From assembly GCA_946481225.1 (NCBI GenBank), contig CAMLNJ010000070.1:1-9747 (forward strand): a stretch of 9,747 nt of DNA, given 5' to 3'. The DNA is from an uncultured Verrucomicrobiota bacterium. GTDB taxonomy: Bacteria; Verrucomicrobiota; Verrucomicrobiae; Opitutales; Opitutaceae. Made by a program: the position numbers and the translations under genes. Shown piece after piece: positions 6,416 through 9,747 of the stretch (positions within the stretch are counted from its first letter, which is position 1; the number at the start of each line of letters is the position of its first letter). Under the pieces are notes generated by a model. The model had not been told where the DNA came from. It saw only the letters and a list, made by a program, of their open reading frames with translations, and made no database searches.

Positions 6416-8281
6416 TCAGAGGCGGCTGCCGGAGCCGGTGAGCAGCCGCGCGGCGGCTTCGGGCGAGAGGGTGTCGTTCGCCTCGAGCCAGGCGCGGGCG
6501 GAGTTGCGGTCGACGCGCAACCAGTTGGACAGGTGGGAGACCAGGGCTGGCTCGCGAATGGAGGGATCGGCGATGCGCGCGAGCTGATCGGCGTAGGCGG
6601 CGCGGGGCGGCGGGTCGGGGAGATCGATCCGGGTGTCGAACCGAGCCGTGGGCACGAAGGCTTTGGGCAGTCGTTCGCGCAAGGGGCCGGCCGGGAGGGT
6701 TTCGATCCACGCGGTGAAGGCGAGCGGGTCCTGGCGGGCCCAGAGGGCGGCGGCGGAGTCGAGAGCGGAGGTCGATTGGAGGATGGCGTGGGTCGTGATG
6801 TCGGCGGGGTTGGTCGCGAAGGCGCCCGGGGGCAGTTGCGCGGCGATCCAGCGGGTGGCGGCGGCGGGATCGTGGGCCGACCAGCGGTTGGCGATGGCGG
6901 CGGCGGTGATGGCGCGTTCCTTGTCGTCGGTGATCGTTTGCCAGCGTGCGAGCGCGGCGGCGGGGTCGTTTTGGGCAAGGGTCCCGATGGCCTGACGTTC
7001 GACCTGGCGCGCGACGACGGCGAAGGCGGGGTCGTCGTTGCGTGCGAGCCACTCGGTGGCCTTTTCGGGGTGCTTGATCGCCCAGAGGCTCATGAGGCCC
7101 AGTATCTCGCGGTCGCGCGCGGCGGAGGCGGGCAGGCGGGAGGCCAGGGAGAGAAGGAGCTCGGGTGAATTCGACGACGTGTTCCGCAAGGCGCCCTCGA
7201 GCAGCTCGCTGCGTTGCTCCACATCGGGCAGCGCGTCGATCCAAGCGAGGGCGGCGGCTTGATCATTCCGAAGCCATCCTCGCAGGAACGAGCCTAGCAT
7301 CGGGTCGCGGCGCGGGACGTCGGCGCGTCGCGCGAGGGAATCCATGAAGGCGGGAAGCGCGGCGGGGTCGGCGAGCATGCCTCGTCCCATGCGCTCGATC
7401 CAGCGGCCGGGGTTTTCGTCTTCGGGCACGGGCTGGGCGAGAGCCCAATCGAGGGCGGAGGCCGGCGAGCGGGCGGCCCAGCGGGCGAGCGCGCGGTCGA
7501 TGGCGCGGGTGAAATCGCGGTTTTGGGTGATCGTCGGCCCGAGATTCTGCAGGGCGGCTTGAGGGTCGAGGTCGGCCCAGGCGTTGAAAACGGCGAGTCG
7601 GGCGGCGTCGGCCGAGGTGGGATCACCCAGATCGCCGGCAAGCCGGGTGGCTTCGTGGGGATCGGTGGCGGCGAGTTGCCCGAGCAGGCGCGGGGCCACG
7701 GCGGCGATGAGGACGCCGTCGCCGAGGCCGCGCGTCCAGGCGAAGGCGGCGCCGAAGTCGTCGTGCGCCCAGGCAAGCGCGGCCAGGAGAACCAGGCGCG
7801 TCCGTTCTTCCGCATCCAGAGTGGCGTCGGGCTCGCGGTCGAGGGCCCATCGGGCGGCGTCAGGGGCGGAGTGTTCGCTCCAGATTTCGAAGGCGATGCG
7901 GCGGAGGCGGGTTTCGCCGGAGCCGGCGCGGGTGGCGAGGGCGGAAAGGAGACGCTCGAAATGCGAGTCGGGGAGGATGGTGAGGAACGTGCGAAGGCGG
8001 CCGAGGCGTTCTTGAATCTCGGCGGCGGAGGCGTCTTTCGCGAGGGGCGGGAGCGCGAGGTAGGTCTCGAGCGCGGCGTCGGCTTCGGAGCCGGCGAGGA
8101 GGGTGGGCAGGAGCAAGGAGCGGGGAGCAAGGAGCGGGGATCCGGAGGGGCCGAGCCGGGGCTCGGCGTTCCCGGGGATGGATCGTGGCGCAGGGGCGGA
8201 ACGGAGGTGATGGACGGACCAGGCGATGCCGGAGCCGAGCAGCAGGCCGGCCAGGAGGGCGGGAAATTTATGATTTCGCAT
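6416..8281 (-). CDS. Membrane-anchored W-DP repeat solenoid protein, type A (copy 2)
   Basis: A 621-residue protein. I place the start at the ATG at 8281, because the frame upstream overlaps the preceding type-B gene and from 8281 it reads MRNHKFPALLAGLLLGSGIA, aligning with the start of the other type-A gene. Residues 6-25 form the anchor. Residues 26-60 form a Pro/Ser/Arg linker with 'LLAPRSLLLP' coded by a period-7 repeat. The entry segment (65-130) is very close to the sibling ('YLALPPLAKDASAAEIQ', 'LPDSHFERLL'). Repeat units have first Trp at 134, 171, 235, 268, 336, 400, 467, 514 and 587, for example 'WSAHDPAAATRWI' and 'WARQDPLAFTAWIETLP'. The end has 'DPPPRAAYADQLARIADPSI' and 'LSPEAAARLLTGSG'. 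The N-terminal 25 residues and entry segment look better conserved between the copies than the central solenoid. The role is unknown; I infer a membrane-tethered alpha-solenoid working with its type-B neighbour. Confidence 0.85.
   Translation of the reverse strand: MRNHKFPALLAGLLLGSGIAWSVHHLRSAPAPRSIPGNAEPRLGPSGSPLLAPRSLLLPTLLAGSEADAALETYLALPPLAKDASAAEIQERLGRLRTFLTILPDSHFERLLSALATRAGSGETRLRRIAFEIWSEHSAPDAARWALDREPDATLDAEERTRLVLLAALAWAHDDFGAAFAWTRGLGDGVLIAAVAPRLLGQLAATDPHEATRLAGDLGDPTSADAARLAVFNAWADLDPQAALQNLGPTITQNRDFTRAIDRALARWAARSPASALDWALAQPVPEDENPGRWIERMGRGMLADPAALPAFMDSLARRADVPRRDPMLGSFLRGWLRNDQAAALAWIDALPDVEQRSELLEGALRNTSSNSPELLLSLASRLPASAARDREILGLMSLWAIKHPEKATEWLARNDDPAFAVVARQVERQAIGTLAQNDPAAALARWQTITDDKERAITAAAIANRWSAHDPAAATRWIAAQLPPGAFATNPADITTHAILQSTSALDSAAALWARQDPLAFTAWIETLPAGPLRERLPKAFVPTARFDTRIDLPDPPPRAAYADQLARIADPSIREPALVSHLSNWLRVDRNSARAWLEANDTLSPEAAARLLTGSGSRL
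8110..8144. repeat. Period-7 tandem repeat GGAGCNN inside coding sequence (type A copy 2)
   Basis: Five units on the plus strand: GGAGCAA, GGAGCGG, GGAGCAA, GGAGCGG, GGATCCG. The first four are an alternating pair, the cleanest tract in the window. They encode residues about 46-58 (SPLLAPRSLLL) in the linker, in the same register as the two other coding tracts. Confidence 0.85.
8209..8257. repeat. 49-nt near-identical repeat (copy 2) coding the membrane anchor
   Basis: Partner of 4579-4627, with one silent mismatch. It lies in the second type-A gene, 3630 nt away, in the same orientation, so recombination between the two would delete exactly one A-B gene pair. Confidence 0.85.
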
Positions 8282-8294
8282 GGATGATCTATGA
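8267..8294. repeat. Period-7 repeat, ATGANNN type, spanning the start codon of type A copy 2
   Basis: Plus-strand units TTTATGA, TTTCGCA, TGGATGA, TCTATGA. The second unit is degenerate but keeps the spacing. On the minus strand this tract supplies the ATG at 8281 and the codons for MRNHKF. The other type-A copy instead starts MTARPF with no such repeat. Confidence 0.6.
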
Positions 8295-8346
8295 TTGGCG
8301 GGGGGGGCGCGGTGAGCACCTGCGGTCTGGCCTACAAGGGAGAGGC

Positions 8347-9747
8347 CTACTTGGCGGAGGCGAGGAGGCTGGCGGTTTGCTCGGGGGTGAGGGCGGGCGC
8401 CGACTCGACCCAGGCGCGGGCGCCGGCGGGATCCTTGGTCAACCATTCCGCGACGTGGCGGGCGAGGGTGTCGGAGCGGATCTTCGGGTCGCGGATTTTC
8501 GAATACAGGTCGGCGGTGGCGGCGCGCGGATACCTTTCCTGCGGGGTGCCGCCGAGGCTGTCGAAATAGCCGCGGCCCATGTCGCGTTTGTTTTCAGGCA
8601 GCCCGGCCTGCCAGTCCTCGACCCAGCGGAGGGCCGTCTCGGGGTCGGTCCGGGCCCATTTAGAAAGGAGTTCGGCGTTGCCGCCGTAGGAGGGCGTCGG
8701 GGCGGCCTGGTTTTGGGTTTCGGCCCACTGGAAGGCGGCGGCGGGATCTTTTTGGCCCCAGGCGCGGGCGATGGCGTCGACCGAGGCGGAGCGGGTTTTC
8801 GGGTCGGCCAAGGCCTGCCACTCGGCGAGGGCGGCCTGGGGGGCCTCGCGGGCGAGGGCGGCGAGGAGGGGGCCATGGATGGCGTAGGCGGCTTCGTTGA
8901 CGCCGGGCTGCGCGCCGTTTTCACGCATCCAGGCGAGGGCGGCGTCGGCGTCTTTCTTCGCCCAGACGCCGAGCAACTGGGCGAGGCGCTCGGTGCGGTT
9001 GGCTCCCTCGGGCATGGCGAGGGCGAGGGGAAGGGATTCTTGCGGTTTGTCGCGGGAGTAGTCGCTGCGCTCGAGGATGTCTATGCGGAGGTCCGAATCG
9101 GGGAGTCTATCAAGCCACGCGATGGCTTCCTGAGGGGCTTTGCTGCTCCAGCTGGAAAACAAATAACGCAAGGTATCGGCGCGGTGGGGCACGCCGGGCG
9201 TGGTGACAAGGGCGTCGACGGCGGTGCGGAGCGAGGCGGGCGTGTCGTCTCCGAGGTTGGCTAACCAGACGGAGAGGTCGCGGTCGTTTTCGCGGGGCTG
9301 GGCGAGGAGCCAGGCGATGGCGGCCGGGCGGTCCTGCTTCATCCACGCGCCGATGGCGTGGCTGAGGTGGAAGAAGTTATCGCCGTTTTGCCAGACTTCG
9401 GGCCCGCAGATGCGGAGCGCGCCGGCGGGGTCCTTCTTGGACATGGTGTAGATGATGGAAGGGAGGACGCCCCGGCAAAAATCGCCGCCGAACGAGCGAG
9501 CGAGGGAGAGCGCGCGTTCGGGGGCTGTTTCGGCAAGCGTGGAGAAAGGCGCCATAGCCAGTTGCGGGCCGAGATGGGCGTCGGGAAAGGCGGCGGCCCA
9601 GGTGGCGGCGGCCTGGGCGTCCTGCGCGCCCCAGGCCCGCATGGCCTCGAAGGCGTGCTCGAGGAAACGTTCTCTTTCTGCGGGCCCGGTTTCGGCGCGG
9701 GCGGCGGCCCAGCGGGCGGAGGCGGAAGCATCGCGCCTCATCCAAGT
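8347..9747 (-). CDS. W-DP repeat solenoid protein, type B (copy 3), N-terminus outside window
   Basis: 466 residues are visible, open to the window edge. By alignment with type-B copy 1, roughly the first 127 residues (anchor, linker, entry segment) are missing, so an internal ATG near the edge is not the real start. The visible part begins at a repeat unit 'TWMRRDASASARWA' and continues with further units, for example 'WGAQDAQAAATW', 'WMKQDRPAAIAWLLAQP', 'WGQKDPAAAFQWAE' and 'WARTDPETALRWVE'. The type-B signature 'CGPEVWQNGDNFF' is present, as is the shared stretch 'LALAMPEGANRTERLAQLLG', which closely resembles copy 1 (LALPEGANRSRRLAELLG). The end reads 'PRAATADLYSKIRDP', then 'WLTKDPAGARAWVE' and 'PALTPEQTASLL'. 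A 65-nt gap follows before the next type-A gene. Its role is unknown, and it is probably membrane-anchored like its siblings. Confidence 0.85.
   Translation of the reverse strand, partial: TWMRRDASASARWAAARAETGPAERERFLEHAFEAMRAWGAQDAQAAATWAAAFPDAHLGPQLAMAPFSTLAETAPERALSLARSFGGDFCRGVLPSIIYTMSKKDPAGALRICGPEVWQNGDNFFHLSHAIGAWMKQDRPAAIAWLLAQPRENDRDLSVWLANLGDDTPASLRTAVDALVTTPGVPHRADTLRYLFSSWSSKAPQEAIAWLDRLPDSDLRIDILERSDYSRDKPQESLPLALAMPEGANRTERLAQLLGVWAKKDADAALAWMRENGAQPGVNEAAYAIHGPLLAALAREAPQAALAEWQALADPKTRSASVDAIARAWGQKDPAAAFQWAETQNQAAPTPSYGGNAELLSKWARTDPETALRWVEDWQAGLPENKRDMGRGYFDSLGGTPQERYPRAATADLYSKIRDPKIRSDTLARHVAEWLTKDPAGARAWVESAPALTPEQTASLLASAK

Noticed and set aside
6408..7244. N-terminal extension of type-B copy 2 upstream of 6407
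   Set aside because: It overlaps the type-A copy 2 coding region and is Arg/Pro-rich; the sibling genes start directly with a membrane anchor, as the 6407 start does.
8295..8346. Possible terminator hairpin in the 65-nt gap (GGTGAGCACC)
   Set aside because: The loop would be only two bases and no T-run follows on either strand.

Overview
The window is a GC-rich bacterial segment in which every credible gene lies on the minus strand and is read from high to low coordinates. A Verrucomicrobiota-like organism, perhaps Opitutales, is my best guess. It rests on the family of tryptophan/Asp-Pro repeat proteins, the BatA-type protein, the near absence of Shine-Dalgarno motifs and the period-7 DNA repeats. 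No taxonomic marker is present, so this is inference.

Layout in transcription order. (1) 9747-8347: 3' part of a type-B repeat protein, whose start lies outside the window. (2) 8281-6416: type A. (3) 6407-4665: type B. (4) 4651-2801: type A. (5) 2794-1034: type B. (6) 941-96: an open frame that begins as a BatA-like double-membrane-helix/VWA protein and ends as the C-terminal tail of a pyruvate dehydrogenase E1 alpha subunit. (7) 85-1: first 28 codons of pyruvate dehydrogenase E1 beta. Within the array the gaps are 65, 8, 13 and 6 nt, so it looks like one polycistronic unit. A 92-nt gap precedes the BatA-like frame. No stretch over 100 bases lacks a gene, and I see no RNA genes, CRISPR array, transposase or convincing terminator or promoter.

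The central feature is five paralogues in strict B-A-B-A-B order. Each complete one has an N-terminal membrane anchor, a Pro/Ser/Ala-rich linker, a shared leucine-rich entry segment and about 14 units of 31-40 residues built around W-x3-[DE]-P-x-A-A-x2-W. They end in a shared cap, 'PRA..Y..L..I.DP.IR' followed by 'WL..D...ARAW.E'. The architecture suggests alpha-solenoid scaffolds anchored in the inner membrane and facing the periplasm; the function is unknown to me.

Two further layers stand out. Period-7 tandem repeats (GGAGCNN) lie inside the coding linkers of three array genes, and a second period-7 family (ATGAnnn) lies in both larger intergenic gaps, where it even supplies the start codon and first residues of one gene. 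The BatA/PdhA junction joins two unrelated genes in frame with no spacer, which means either an assembly chimera or a real deletion fusion.
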